Translations under genes and position numbers: made by a program | Assembly (NCBI RefSeq): GCF_014205335.1 | Contig: NZ_JACHNH010000001.1 | Location: 4,272,501-4,336,500, forward strand | From: Amorphoplanes digitatis | GTDB taxonomy: Bacteria; Actinomycetota; Actinomycetes; Mycobacteriales; Micromonosporaceae | Length of the DNA: 64,000 nucleotides | Direction: 5' to 3' | Notes under the pieces: generated by a model | Seen by the model: only the letters and a program-made list of their open reading frames with translations | Databases searched by the model: none | Told to the model about the DNA's origin: nothing | In this document: positions 43,468 through 51,721 of the stretch, piece by piece | How the letters are laid out: each line of letters begins with the position of its first letter | How positions within the stretch are numbered: position 1 is the first letter of the stretch

Positions 43468-44707
43468 TCAGCCCGAGCAGCGCGTCGATCTCCTGATCGG
43501 TCGTTCGTGCCTCGGGGGCGATCTGCACGTACATCAGGGCGTCGGGGCGAGCCCGGGCCGCCTCGATGATCACCGGCTTGGGGCCGGCGCAGGTGAAGCG
43601 GGCCACGACCCACTCGCCGTGCCGTACCGGTGCCGCCGTGCAGCTCGCGTGCGGGTGCTCCGCGACGAACCCGGCCGCCGTCGGGCGCGGCCCGGCGCTG
43701 TGCGGCAGCCCGATGAACGCGCCGGGCACACCCGGATCGGTCTGCCACCGCGACGGATCCGGGGAGATCACCAGGGCGGGTGCCAGGCGGCCGTCCCCGC
43801 CGGGACGCCCGGCCCAGCCGGACCCCGCGGCGCGCCACCCGGCGGGCAGCACCACCGTCAGCCGCCCGGTGCCGTCACTCGCCGTGCGCGGACCCTCGGG
43901 GAGCGCGGCCTCGGAGGGAACAAGAGCCAGGACCACGGCGGCCGCGGCGATGATCGTCGCGCGCCGGAGCGGGGTGAACCCGCCACCGGAGACGGCGCGG
44001 TCGAGCTCCGCCGCGAAGGCGGCCGCGTCCGGCGGGCGGTCCCGTGGGTTGCGCGCCGTCGACCGGCGCAGCAGCGCGGCGACACCCTTGGGTACGCCGG
44101 TGCCCAGCAGCCGGAGGCCGAGCCTGCCCAGCCCGTACACGTCGGCGCTGGTGTCCACCGCGGACAGCGGGTCGTCCTGCTCCGGTGCCATGTAGCCGGG
44201 TGTGCCGGCCCGCGCGGTCAGGCCCGACGCGGCCGCGAGCGCCTTCGCCAGCCCGAGGTCGGCGATCAGCACCCGCTCCCGCCGGAACAGGATGTTGCCC
44301 GGGGTCAGGTCGCGATGCACGATGCGGTGCCGGTGCAGCACGGCGACGCCCGCGGCGATCTCCCGCAGCACCCGCAGGGCCTCGGCGGGCGGCAGCTCAC
44401 CCTGTTCGAGCCGGTCGCGCAGGCTGCCGCCCTCGGCGAACTCCATCACCGAGTACGGGCGGCCGTCCGGCAGTTCGCCGACGGCGTGCACCCGCACCAC
44501 CCGTTCGTCGGCCAGCCGCCACAGCAGCCGGGCCTCCTGCTGGAAGCGTTCCCGTACGCGTAGATCATGTGACCAGTTGTCGGCCAGCACCTTGATCGCC
44601 ACGTGGGCGTCCAGCGCCGGGTCGTGGCCGAGCCACACGGTGGCGAACGACCCGGCGCCGAGCAACCGTTCTATGCGGTACGCGCCGATCTGCCCCGGTC
44701 CGGTCAT
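43448..44707 (-). CDS. Transmembrane serine/threonine protein kinase
   Basis: A 419-residue Hanks-type kinase. Gly-rich loop GAGSFATVWLG, ATP lysine in AIKVLADN, catalytic loop HRDLTPGN, DFG replaced by DLG (IADLGLAK), then GTPGYMAPEQ. A transmembrane helix at about 257-274 (TIIAAAAVVLALVP) is followed by a roughly 145-residue outer domain with two cysteines. DLG in place of DFG occurs in active kinases. It probably senses an outside signal and phosphorylates cytosolic targets. It converges with the lipoprotein gene, overlapping 20 bases, and flanks the related secreted protein. Confidence 0.9.
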   Translation of the reverse strand: MTGPGQIGAYRIERLLGAGSFATVWLGHDPALDAHVAIKVLADNWSHDLRVRERFQQEARLLWRLADERVVRVHAVGELPDGRPYSVMEFAEGGSLRDRLEQGELPPAEALRVLREIAAGVAVLHRHRIVHRDLTPGNILFRRERVLIADLGLAKALAAASGLTARAGTPGYMAPEQDDPLSAVDTSADVYGLGRLGLRLLGTGVPKGVAALLRRSTARNPRDRPPDAAAFAAELDRAVSGGGFTPLRRATIIAAAAVVLALVPSEAALPEGPRTASDGTGRLTVVLPAGWRAAGSGWAGRPGGDGRLAPALVISPDPSRWQTDPGVPGAFIGLPHSAGPRPTAAGFVAEHPHASCTAAPVRHGEWVVARFTCAGPKPVIIEAARARPDALMYVQIAPEARTTDQEIDALLGLISGPRP

Positions 44708-44738
44708 GGCTCGACCATAGACGCCGATCGGTAGGCCG

Positions 44739-45386
44739 CTAGCGGACCGCTACGACCGTCACCGAACGGGTGCTGTCCGCGTCCCGGGTGGCCGTGAAGA
44801 CGACACTGGCCGGCCGGCGGAACTGACAGGCGTGGACACCGCCCTCGTAGTGACAGGTGACGGCGTCCGCGGGGGAGTACGCCAGCAGTCCGGGCCCGAG
44901 GTTGACCACCCGCAGCGTCGCGCCGATCCGCAGACACGGCGACCACCAGGGCATCTCCTCGGTGGTGTCGAGGTTCACCACGCCACCCGCGGGCGTGCAG
45001 GCCGTCGACGGCTGCCCGGGTACGGATGCGGGCACCCGGACGGCCAGCTCACGAGCGCCGAGGGTGAGGCGCACGGTGCCGGTGCGGATCAGCCGGCACT
45101 GGTAGGTGCCCGCCGCGTAGAAACAGTCGACGCCGGTGGCGGGCTTCGCGACCAGCGACCCGGGCCCGATGTTGACGACGCGCACGATCCCGCCGACCGC
45201 GATGCACAGCGGCGGCAGCGTGCCGGACTGCGCGGCGTCGACGGTGTGGACCACCGCACCCTTGCAGGCGGCGGCCCTGGCCGGGGCGGCGGTCGCCGGG
45301 GCGGCGGCGGTGGTACCGGTCAGCAGTAGCGTGAGTCCGAGCAGCACGGCGGTGCCGAGCCGGTGGCGATACGGTGAGATGCGCAT
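44739..45386 (-). CDS. Secreted protein with two copies of the unnamed Cys/NIGPG domain
   Basis: A 215-residue secreted protein with a Sec signal peptide (RLGTAVLLGLTLLLTG, cleavage near ARAAA). Two consecutive ~75-residue units resemble each other and the lipoprotein's domain: CKGAVVHTVDAAQSGTL ... CIAVGGIVRVVNIGPG ... CFYAAGTYQC; and GGVVNLDTTEEMPWW ... CLRIGATLRVVNLGPG ... CHYEGGVHACQF. Each has a conserved CxYxxGxxxC loop. AGGAG eleven bases upstream supports ATG 45386. Neighbours are a Ser/Thr kinase on one side and a membrane-anchored protein divergently on the other. Function unknown. Confidence 0.78.
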   Translation of the reverse strand: MRISPYRHRLGTAVLLGLTLLLTGTTAAAPATAAPARAAACKGAVVHTVDAAQSGTLPPLCIAVGGIVRVVNIGPGSLVAKPATGVDCFYAAGTYQCRLIRTGTVRLTLGARELAVRVPASVPGQPSTACTPAGGVVNLDTTEEMPWWSPCLRIGATLRVVNLGPGLLAYSPADAVTCHYEGGVHACQFRRPASVVFTATRDADSTRSVTVVAVR

Positions 45387-45555
45387 GACGGCGTTCACTC
45401 CTTCTTCGTGGGGCTTACCTCTTGTCCGTCCCACCGCGCCCGGCTTTCGTTCACGGTCGCCCAAGACTTTCTCGAACAGAATCACCGTCGCCCGGATCGG
45501 CGATGACCACTACGCTGGGTGCTTTCTTGGACCGCGGATCCAGCCAGGAGTGTCG

Positions 45556-46470
45556 ATGCCGGAGGAGCAGACGGGCGGAAACGACGCCGAGCCGACGCCC
45601 GAGAGCGAGGAGGCCGAGCAGGCGCCCCACGTCGGCTTTCTCCAGCGGCTGGAACGGCGCCCGGGGCTGCCCGGCGCGGTCGCGCTGTCCGCGTTCGCCG
45701 CGATCCTCGTCGGGGTGCTGGCCGCGGTGCCCGACTGGCGCGACATGGTCGGCGGCGACGATCCTCCTCCCGCCGCCGGGGCGACGATCTCCCCGGCCTC
45801 CGCGACACCGTCGCTGATCCCGTCGGACGGGCCGGCACTCAGCGCCATCGACCTGGTCGTCCGGGATCCGCAGAAGGCCGGTGAACCCGACGACGTGGAG
45901 GCGCCCAGGACACCGCCCTCGGTGGAGATCACCGTGCACAACCGCGGTACCCGGCGATCGGTGACCACCCGGATCGTCGCGACCGTCGAGGACTCGGCGG
46001 TGATCAAGCAGTGCGACGCACAGGGCAACACGGTCCCGGTGTCCGCGACCTACGACCTCGTCCTGCCGCCGCGGCCCGCCGGCGGCACCGCGTTTCAGGT
46101 TCCGGTCAGCCAGCAGCAGGGCCCGGACGAGGCGGACCGCTTCGCGGTGCGGGTCGGCACCTCCGAGCGGGATTCCCCCATGTCCCTTCACCTCTACCGG
46201 CTCCGGTTCGAGCTGGTGGCCGATGGGCAGCAGACCAAGGTGCCCGCCGGTACGGCCGTCGTGACGGTTCCGGAGACTCCGTCCGACAGCGACGCCTACT
46301 TCTGGAGCGAGAGATACGACAGCGGCCAGGTCGATATCAGCGACTTCTCCAACGCGGCGACCGCCACCGCGTGCATGAAGGCCAACAGCGCGGTCCTGGA
46401 CAGGCTCATGTCCGAGGACGCCGAACTGTCGACCGAACTGGCCGAGGCCCAGGCGAAGCTGCGGCTCTGA
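45556..46470 (+). CDS. Membrane-anchored protein of unknown function
   Basis: A 304-residue protein: short acidic cytoplasmic N-terminus (PTPESEEAEQAPHVGFLQ), one transmembrane helix at about 41-58 (AVALSAFAAILVGVLAAV), a Pro/Ser/Ala spacer, then an outside domain with beta-sandwich-like strands (SVEITVHNRGTRRSVTTRIV, ATYDLVLPP, RLRFELVADGQQ) and a helical end (LMSEDAELSTELAEAQAK). It has few cysteines and no enzyme motif that I recognise. Its start follows an AGGAG seven bases upstream. It diverges from the secreted Cys/NIGPG-domain gene, and its stop lies three bases from the nitronate monooxygenase gene's stop. Confidence 0.65.
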   Translation: MPEEQTGGNDAEPTPESEEAEQAPHVGFLQRLERRPGLPGAVALSAFAAILVGVLAAVPDWRDMVGGDDPPPAAGATISPASATPSLIPSDGPALSAIDLVVRDPQKAGEPDDVEAPRTPPSVEITVHNRGTRRSVTTRIVATVEDSAVIKQCDAQGNTVPVSATYDLVLPPRPAGGTAFQVPVSQQQGPDEADRFAVRVGTSERDSPMSLHLYRLRFELVADGQQTKVPAGTAVVTVPETPSDSDAYFWSERYDSGQVDISDFSNAATATACMKANSAVLDRLMSEDAELSTELAEAQAKLRL

Positions 46471-46473
46471 GAG

Positions 46474-47472
46474 TCATCGAGGCCGGCGGCCGAGCAGCTC
46501 GCTCGCCTGCGCGGTGATGTCGGCGATCACCGACCCCGCGCCCTTCACCGAGTCGATCAGGCCGACGCCCTGGCCGCTGAGCAGCGCCATCTCCTCCAGA
46601 TCGCCGGTGGTGAGGCCGCGCATCGGCACCAGGTTGGAGAACCGGCGCATCTCCACGTCCTGCCCGCCCAGGTTGGTGTGCCCGATGACCGGCCGCTCCG
46701 CGGCGTCCACCGGGCGGTCCTGCCACTGCTCGACGACCCGGTTGCGCAGCACGCGCATCGGGTTGAACAGCGGGGTCTCCGGCCCGAACAACGCCGTCCG
46801 GACGGTATCCGTGGCGTCCGCCTCGACCAGCCGGGACTTGTATCCGTCGTGCGCGCCGGACTCGTCGGTGGCCACCAGCCGGGTGCCGATCCAGGCGCCG
46901 TCGGCGCCCAGCATCAGCGCGGCGGCCAGGCCGCGCCCGTCGGCGATCCCGCCCGCGGCCAGCACCAGCGCCGGCGCCACCGCGTCGACGACCAGCGGAA
47001 CGAGGGCGAACGTCGGCAGCGTCGCGAAGTTGTGCCCGCCGGCCTCAAGGCCCTGCGCCACGACGACGTCCACGCCGTCGTCGACCGCCCGTTTCGCGTC
47101 GTCGACCGAACCGACCTGCTCGAACACCCGGATCCCCGCCGCGTGCAGCTGATCGGTCCAGGCCCGCGGCGGATGTCCCCAGTGGAACGAGACGACCGCG
47201 ACGCCGGCCTCGCACGCCGCGTCGATCTGCGCCTGCTCGGTGAAGACGGTGATGAAGTTGACGTTGAACGGTCCGGGGGTGCCGGCCCGGATGCCCGCGA
47301 TGACCTGGGTCAGCGCGGGCGCCGGCAGCAGGCCGACACCCAGCGAGCCCAGCGCTCCGGCGTTGCTCACCGCGACGGCCAGGTCGGGGGTCATGCCGAC
47401 GAACGCCATGCCGGCCTGCGCGATCGGCGTGCTCAGCCCGTACGCGTCGGTGAATCTGGTCCTCAGTGCCAT
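46474..47472 (-). CDS. Nitronate monooxygenase family protein
   Basis: A 332-residue FMN-dependent TIM-barrel enzyme. Motifs: PIAQAGMAFVGMTPDLAVAV near the start, GPFNVNFIT, the active-site His in QGLEAGGHN, and LAAGGIADGRGLAAALMLGA with GTRLVAT for phosphate binding. It would oxidise propionate-3-nitronate or related nitroalkanes, possibly detoxifying nitro compounds. It diverges from a short AraC-like gene; two GTTGC repeats lie between them. ATG 47472 is the most likely start by length. Confidence 0.87.
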   Translation of the reverse strand: MALRTRFTDAYGLSTPIAQAGMAFVGMTPDLAVAVSNAGALGSLGVGLLPAPALTQVIAGIRAGTPGPFNVNFITVFTEQAQIDAACEAGVAVVSFHWGHPPRAWTDQLHAAGIRVFEQVGSVDDAKRAVDDGVDVVVAQGLEAGGHNFATLPTFALVPLVVDAVAPALVLAAGGIADGRGLAAALMLGADGAWIGTRLVATDESGAHDGYKSRLVEADATDTVRTALFGPETPLFNPMRVLRNRVVEQWQDRPVDAAERPVIGHTNLGGQDVEMRRFSNLVPMRGLTTGDLEEMALLSGQGVGLIDSVKGAGSVIADITAQASELLGRRPR

Positions 47473-47505
47473 GACCCGAGGATGTCGGATCCCGGTCGCA
47501 CAAGT

Positions 47506-47543
47506 GTTGCCGCGCGTGCCAGCCGGGTTGCATTGCGGGCAAC
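47506..47543. promoter_or_regulatory. Candidate AraC operator with 21-base spaced repeats
   Basis: GTTGC occurs at 47506-47510 and 47527-47531, exactly 21 bases apart (two helix turns, same face), and GCAAC at 47539-47543 completes an inverted copy. AraC regulators bind such direct repeats; this lies between the nitronate monooxygenase gene and the AraC-type gene. Confidence 0.5.
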
Positions 47544-47569
47544 CGTCGGGCGGCGGACAGGAGGCGGCG

Positions 47570-47977
47570 ATGACCGACCCGGTGCGGACGGCGAGGCACG
47601 CCTGCGGCCCGCTCGCCCTCGCGCTGGACCGCTCCCGCCGTACCCGTGCGCTCGCCGTGGCCGACATCGAGGAGCACCTGGCCGACGACGATCTCTGTCC
47701 GGCGGCCACCGCCCGCCGGCTCGGTATCTCGGTGCGCGGGCTGCACCGGCTGTTCGCGGGCCAGGAGCGGTCCTACAGCGCGACCGTGCGCCGGCTGCGG
47801 CTGGAGCAGACGCTGCGCGACCTGCGGGATCCCGCGCGCCGGCACCTGCGGGTCATCGACGTCGCCGCGGACGCCGGCTTCGCCGATGTGGCCGGCTACC
47901 ACCGGGCGTTCCGCCGGGAGTTCGGCCGGACGCCGGCCCAGGTACGCGCCGGCGCCGGCCTCAGGAATCCGCGGTGA
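47570..47977 (+). CDS. Short AraC-type transcriptional regulator
   Basis: A 135-residue DNA-binding-only AraC protein: ADIEEHLADDDLCPAATARRL GISVRGLHRLF split as two helix-turn-helix units, the second VIDVAADAGFADVAGYHRAF with FGRTPAQVRAG. No ligand domain is present, so another signal must act on it or it responds by abundance. ACAGGAGGCGGCG before ATG 47570 is a clear ribosome-binding site. Divergent from nitronate monooxygenase, its likely target. Its end overlaps the P-loop kinase gene by 17 bases. Confidence 0.85.
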   Translation: MTDPVRTARHACGPLALALDRSRRTRALAVADIEEHLADDDLCPAATARRLGISVRGLHRLFAGQERSYSATVRRLRLEQTLRDLRDPARRHLRVIDVAADAGFADVAGYHRAFRREFGRTPAQVRAGAGLRNPR

Positions 47978-48530
47978 CGCCGAAGGCGGAGGTGTCCACG
48001 ACGCGGTCGGCGCGCTCGCGCGCCCGGTCGGCGCGGAAGAACGCGTCCTCCTCGCGCATCCACCGCGCCCACAGCGCCTCCGTGCCGGGGAAGCCGCTGT
48101 CCCGGGCCAGGCCGCGGGCCAGCCTCAGCTCCGCGGGCGCCTCCACCCAGACCGCGTAGGCCAGCCGGCCGATCGTGTCCCGGCGGGTGCAGGTGACGCC
48201 CTCGAGGATGACCGTCGGCGCCCACCGCTGGGTCTTCCAGCCACCGAGGCTGGATCCGTACCAGTCGGTCCAGTCCCTGGCCTGGTAGACCGCGTCCCGG
48301 CCGGCCAGGAGCGGGGACAGGACCTGCTCGTCGAAGCGCGGCCACCAGCCGTCGAAGCAGTCCCACGACACGAAGTCGTCGATCTCGATGACGGGCGCGC
48401 CCAGCAGCCCCGACAGCCGGGACGCGAGATGGCTCTTGCCGGTCCCGCTCGGGCCGTCGACCCCGACGATCCGGATGCCGTTGACCGGGTCCCGCTCGCG
48501 GACGCCCGCGGCTATCTGCTCGGCGAACAT
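47961..48530 (-). CDS. P-loop NTPase, uridine-kinase-like
   Basis: A 189-residue protein with Walker A GVDGPSGTGKSHLASRL, and IEIDDFVSWDCFDGWW, the early acidic part common in small uridine/cytidine kinase-like proteins. LRLARGLARDSGFPGTEALW resembles the LID region. The ATG fits the family's length. It probably phosphorylates a small molecule, perhaps a nucleoside; no partner gene is evident. A strong hairpin lies just upstream. Confidence 0.72.
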   Translation of the reverse strand: MFAEQIAAGVRERDPVNGIRIVGVDGPSGTGKSHLASRLSGLLGAPVIEIDDFVSWDCFDGWWPRFDEQVLSPLLAGRDAVYQARDWTDWYGSSLGGWKTQRWAPTVILEGVTCTRRDTIGRLAYAVWVEAPAELRLARGLARDSGFPGTEALWARWMREEDAFFRADRARERADRVVDTSAFGVTADS

Positions 48531-48541
48531 CCTTCATGTGT

Positions 48542-48573
48542 ACGCCGGGGGCGCCACGTGGCGCCCCCGGCGT
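48542..48573. terminator. Perfect 32-base hairpin after the GH81 gene
   Basis: A complete inverted repeat (48542-48573; centre CCACGTGG, arms GCCGGGGG/CCCCCGGC) lies eight bases past the GH81 gene stop. It can form a very stable hairpin and most likely terminates that transcript. It also lies just upstream of the kinase gene on the same strand. Confidence 0.75.
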
Positions 48574-48580
48574 CCTCACC

Positions 48581-51538
48581 TCACTGGTACGGCAGGGTCA
48601 CCGTGGAGAGCGCGCCCAGCGACACGGTGCTCGCCGCGGAGCCGATGGCGCTCCAGATCTCCACCTTGACGGTGCCGTTCGCCAGGTCGCCGAACGTACC
48701 CGTCGTGGTGACCTGTCCGACGGCGTCGGTGTACCGCTCCCACCCGGTGACCGGGTCGGTGGCGAAGTAGCGGTACGTCTCGACCCGGTCGAAGCTGCCG
48801 TTGCCGGTCAGGTCGTACGAGACGCGGACCTGGGTGGCGTTGCCGACCGAGGTGCCCGCGTCCACCGAGAAGCCGAACGCGGTCGCGGCGCCGGAGCGGT
48901 ACGCGAGGTTGAGCCCGGTCGCGGTGAACGTGACCGGCGAGTGCGGCTGGTTGTCGTTGGCGCCGGACGCCTTGGCGACGGTCGCGGTGCCGGCCGTACC
49001 CGCGGCGCCCGCCAGCGCGCCGTCCGCCTGGAGGTACCGGACCGCGCCGCCGCCGGTCGGCGGGCCGGAGGTGGTCGGCGTCGGGGTGGGGGTTGTCGGC
49101 GTGGGTGTGGTCGGTGTCGGTGTCGGGGTGGTGGTCGTGGGTGTCGGCGTCGGGTTGATCCCGCCGCCGGTCGCGTTGCCGCCGGACCAGTTCACCGCGC
49201 CGCTGGCGACCGTCCGCCCGGCCGGCAGCGTCAGCACCTTGCCGTCGGAGAACGTCACCGTCAGCGCCGCGTTGGTGATGTTGGACGCGACGTACGTCTT
49301 GGCGCCGTTCTTGCTGAACACCCGGTACAGCGGATGGTTGGCGGTGACGGTGAGATCGGTCGTGCCGAGGGCGGCGAGGTTGCGGATCCAGTGGAACGTG
49401 TGCGCCCTGGTCTCGCCCTCCTCGGGGGTGTAGCCGCTGTTGGCCCGGAACTTGGCGAGCGCCGCGTCGCCGTCGCCGAGCGCCAGGTACTGCCAGGCGA
49501 TGTCCTGCCACAGCGCCGGTTCGTGCCCGGCGTTGGTGACCATCTCGGCGTAGTTGCGCCTGACGTACGCGGGGTCGTTGCCCATGTAGAAGTGCCCGCC
49601 GGTGACCGGCAGCATGTTGATCCCGTGTATCTGCTCGGGCGCCGAGGCGAACCAGGTGGCGTACGCGCCGCCGTCACCCCAGACCATGCCGACGGTGCCG
49701 TGGCCGAACGCCGACGGGAAGTTCTCGTTCGTGGTGTCGAACCAGTACTCGTTGATGGCGGCCGACTGGGTCGTCCAGATGAAGATGCCGGCGTCGCGGA
49801 TCGCGGTGTTGCCGGTCGCCTGCCCCCACTGGATCAGGCCGTTGGCGAAGTTCATCCCCTCCGACGAGGACTCCTGGTTGTTGCCGGCGAAGAACGCGCC
49901 GTGCCCGGCCGCCCAGTCGTGCCCGGCGTAGATGTCGAAGTCCCGCAGGTACGGGAACCGGTTGTCGCCGCGGTCGTAGTTGTTGGCGTCGCGGATCAGC
50001 AGGTCCACCATGCCGCCGTAGCTGGAGTTCGCCGCCCAGGACGGGTCGAACTTGGCGAGCGTCGCGGCGGCGGCGATGAAGTAGCCGTAGTGGAAGTGGT
50101 GGTCGTTGAGCTCGGCGTCGGAACCGTACGAGGCGGGGTAGCCGATGAGCGTGCCCCAGTTCCGGTCGTAGTAGAACAGCTTCTCCGTCTTGCCCTGCGT
50201 GGCGGTGAACCAGTCGGTCAGCCGGGCGCGGATGGCCGCGAGCGCGGTGTCGCGGACGTCGGTGCGGCCGAGCTGGTCGGCGATCTCCGCGATCCGGGCG
50301 CCGATGCCGAGCGCCTTGCCGGTCCAGTAGGTGTCGTTCTTCGTGACGTTTACCGGGTTGTCCTTGACCTGGTCGAGGTAGGCGTTGAGGGTCGTCAGGT
50401 CGGCGCCGGCGCTGTCGGCGACCGCGGGCACCTCGGGCAGCACGCCCTGGTAGACCGCGGAGGTGGTGTAGGACGTGGCGCCGACGAGGTTCTTCATGGC
50501 GCCGCGGGCGGTGACGTAGGTCTGCGCGATGGGCGTCGCGCCGGTCAGCGCCCGCCACTGGTGCGGGTACAGCCCGATGACGGTCCCGGTGCCGGAACCC
50601 TCGCGCGCGGTGGTGGTGTACGTGTACGTGGTGGCGACCCGGCTGGTGGCCTGGTTGTACGCGTACGACACCCGCGTGCCGGTGACGTGGTTGTGCGCGT
50701 ACGTGCCGTAGCTGGTGGCCAGGGCGGTCTTGTCCGCGACGCTGGTGGCCGGCGTGGTCGGCAGCACCGCGATGGAGAAGTAGCCCTTGCCCGCCAGGGT
50801 GGAGGTGATGACGGTGCCGCTGACCGACCAGGTGGCGCCGCTCGGCGCGTACGCGACGTAGTCCTTGCCGGCGACCGAGTAGCCGATCCGCGCTCCGCTG
50901 TTGGACCAGACGGTCGGGGTGCTCTTCGCGGTGATCTGGGCGTTGCCGCCGGTGACCTGGAAGTACGCGAACGGCAGGCCGTGGCCGATGGTCGCCTTCA
51001 TGGTCCGGGTGCCGTCGCTCCAGTACGGCGTCACGGTCCAGTCGGTCCAGGAGTCGACGAGGGTCCGCGGCGCGTTCAGCCCGGTCACCCCGGCGGTGAA
51101 GTCCTCGGAGTAGATGTAGTGGTACTCGCCGACGCCGGTGGCAGAGCCGCTGATCTGCGGCGTGGTGTTGTAGGAGAAGCCCAGCCCGCCCGAGGTGGTG
51201 TCGTAGCTGGTCGGGTGCGCGTGCAGGTTCTCGCTGTACGCGCAGTCGAACTTCTTGTAGACCAGCGACGACCACCAGTCGTTCGTCGGCACCGGGCCGG
51301 CCGGGGCGTTGGCGGTCATGAACTGGCGGGGGTTGGTGGCCAGGTCTCCGCAGCCGACCGGCAGGCCCGCGCCGGCCGGCAGGGTCTCGGTGTAGCTGCC
51401 CGCGCCGACGGTGGCCGCGTCGGCGGTGCCGCCGAGCGCCACCGCCCCGAGCCCGGCCGTGACGGCCGCGGTCACCGCGAGCGCGAGGGCCCGGCCGGGT
51501 TTTCTGCCAGATCTTGCACGTCCGACGACGGGTCCCAT
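48581..51538 (-). CDS. Secreted GH81 endo-beta-1,3-glucanase with linker and C-terminal module
   Basis: A 985-residue secreted enzyme: long signal peptide (cleavage near TADAA, residue 42), a GH81 catalytic domain (about 45-780) with PTNDWWSSL, DRNWGTLIGYPASYGSDAEL, DHHFHYGYFIAAAATLAKF at about 477 and NNQESSSEGMNFANGLIQWG at about 553 holding the two catalytic acids. A Pro/Thr linker (about 795-823) leads to a ~155-residue beta-sandwich module (VRYLQADGALAG to TLPYQ), probably glucan-binding, family unclear. It hydrolyses beta-1,3-glucan (laminarin, fungal walls). A LacI-type operator lies just upstream. Confidence 0.93.
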   Translation of the reverse strand: MGPVVGRARSGRKPGRALALAVTAAVTAGLGAVALGGTADAATVGAGSYTETLPAGAGLPVGCGDLATNPRQFMTANAPAGPVPTNDWWSSLVYKKFDCAYSENLHAHPTSYDTTSGGLGFSYNTTPQISGSATGVGEYHYIYSEDFTAGVTGLNAPRTLVDSWTDWTVTPYWSDGTRTMKATIGHGLPFAYFQVTGGNAQITAKSTPTVWSNSGARIGYSVAGKDYVAYAPSGATWSVSGTVITSTLAGKGYFSIAVLPTTPATSVADKTALATSYGTYAHNHVTGTRVSYAYNQATSRVATTYTYTTTAREGSGTGTVIGLYPHQWRALTGATPIAQTYVTARGAMKNLVGATSYTTSAVYQGVLPEVPAVADSAGADLTTLNAYLDQVKDNPVNVTKNDTYWTGKALGIGARIAEIADQLGRTDVRDTALAAIRARLTDWFTATQGKTEKLFYYDRNWGTLIGYPASYGSDAELNDHHFHYGYFIAAAATLAKFDPSWAANSSYGGMVDLLIRDANNYDRGDNRFPYLRDFDIYAGHDWAAGHGAFFAGNNQESSSEGMNFANGLIQWGQATGNTAIRDAGIFIWTTQSAAINEYWFDTTNENFPSAFGHGTVGMVWGDGGAYATWFASAPEQIHGINMLPVTGGHFYMGNDPAYVRRNYAEMVTNAGHEPALWQDIAWQYLALGDGDAALAKFRANSGYTPEEGETRAHTFHWIRNLAALGTTDLTVTANHPLYRVFSKNGAKTYVASNITNAALTVTFSDGKVLTLPAGRTVASGAVNWSGGNATGGGINPTPTPTTTTPTPTPTTPTPTTPTPTPTTSGPPTGGGAVRYLQADGALAGAAGTAGTATVAKASGANDNQPHSPVTFTATGLNLAYRSGAATAFGFSVDAGTSVGNATQVRVSYDLTGNGSFDRVETYRYFATDPVTGWERYTDAVGQVTTTGTFGDLANGTVKVEIWSAIGSAASTVSLGALSTVTLPYQ
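49071..49155. repeat. Pro/Thr linker repeat within the GH81 gene
   Basis: Short degenerate GGTGT/GGGGT tandem repeats encode an alternating PTPTPT/PTTP linker on the reverse strand. This is typical of secreted actinobacterial carbohydrases and is a coding repeat, not a genetic element. Confidence 0.85.
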
Positions 51539-51575
51539 GACGCCTCCATTGACTCAGCCCGCTGTGATCACCTCC

Positions 51576-51591
51576 GTGAGAGCGCTCTCAC
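51576..51591. promoter_or_regulatory. Perfect LacI-type operator upstream of GH81
   Basis: GTGAGAGCGCTCTCAC is a perfect 16-base palindrome 38 bases before the GH81 start, in an AT-rich promoter (TTTCTAATTTCTTAAC follows). It contains the same GAGAGCGCTCTC core as the operators of the carbohydrase operon at 8.4 kb. The divergent Bax-inhibitor-like gene starts 131 bases away. Confidence 0.7.
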
Positions 51592-51721
51592 GATGCTGAA
51601 ACTGTAAATTTCGGCATCACGTTTCGTCAATGTTTCTAATTTCTTAACAAGCTGTTCCGGGGCCGGGTTTCACCCCTGGCGAAGGGTGTCCGGGCGCGGG
51701 CGCCGGTTCAGACTGGCGGTC

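Noticed and set aside
49071..49155. Tandem GGTGT/GGGGT repeats as a possible CRISPR or satellite
   Set aside because: They encode an in-frame Pro/Thr linker of the GH81 enzyme.
48536..51607. Plus-strand 1023-codon frame opposite GH81
   Set aside because: Val/Gly/Arg-rich mirror frame without motifs; the GH81 frame has catalytic motifs and a signal peptide.
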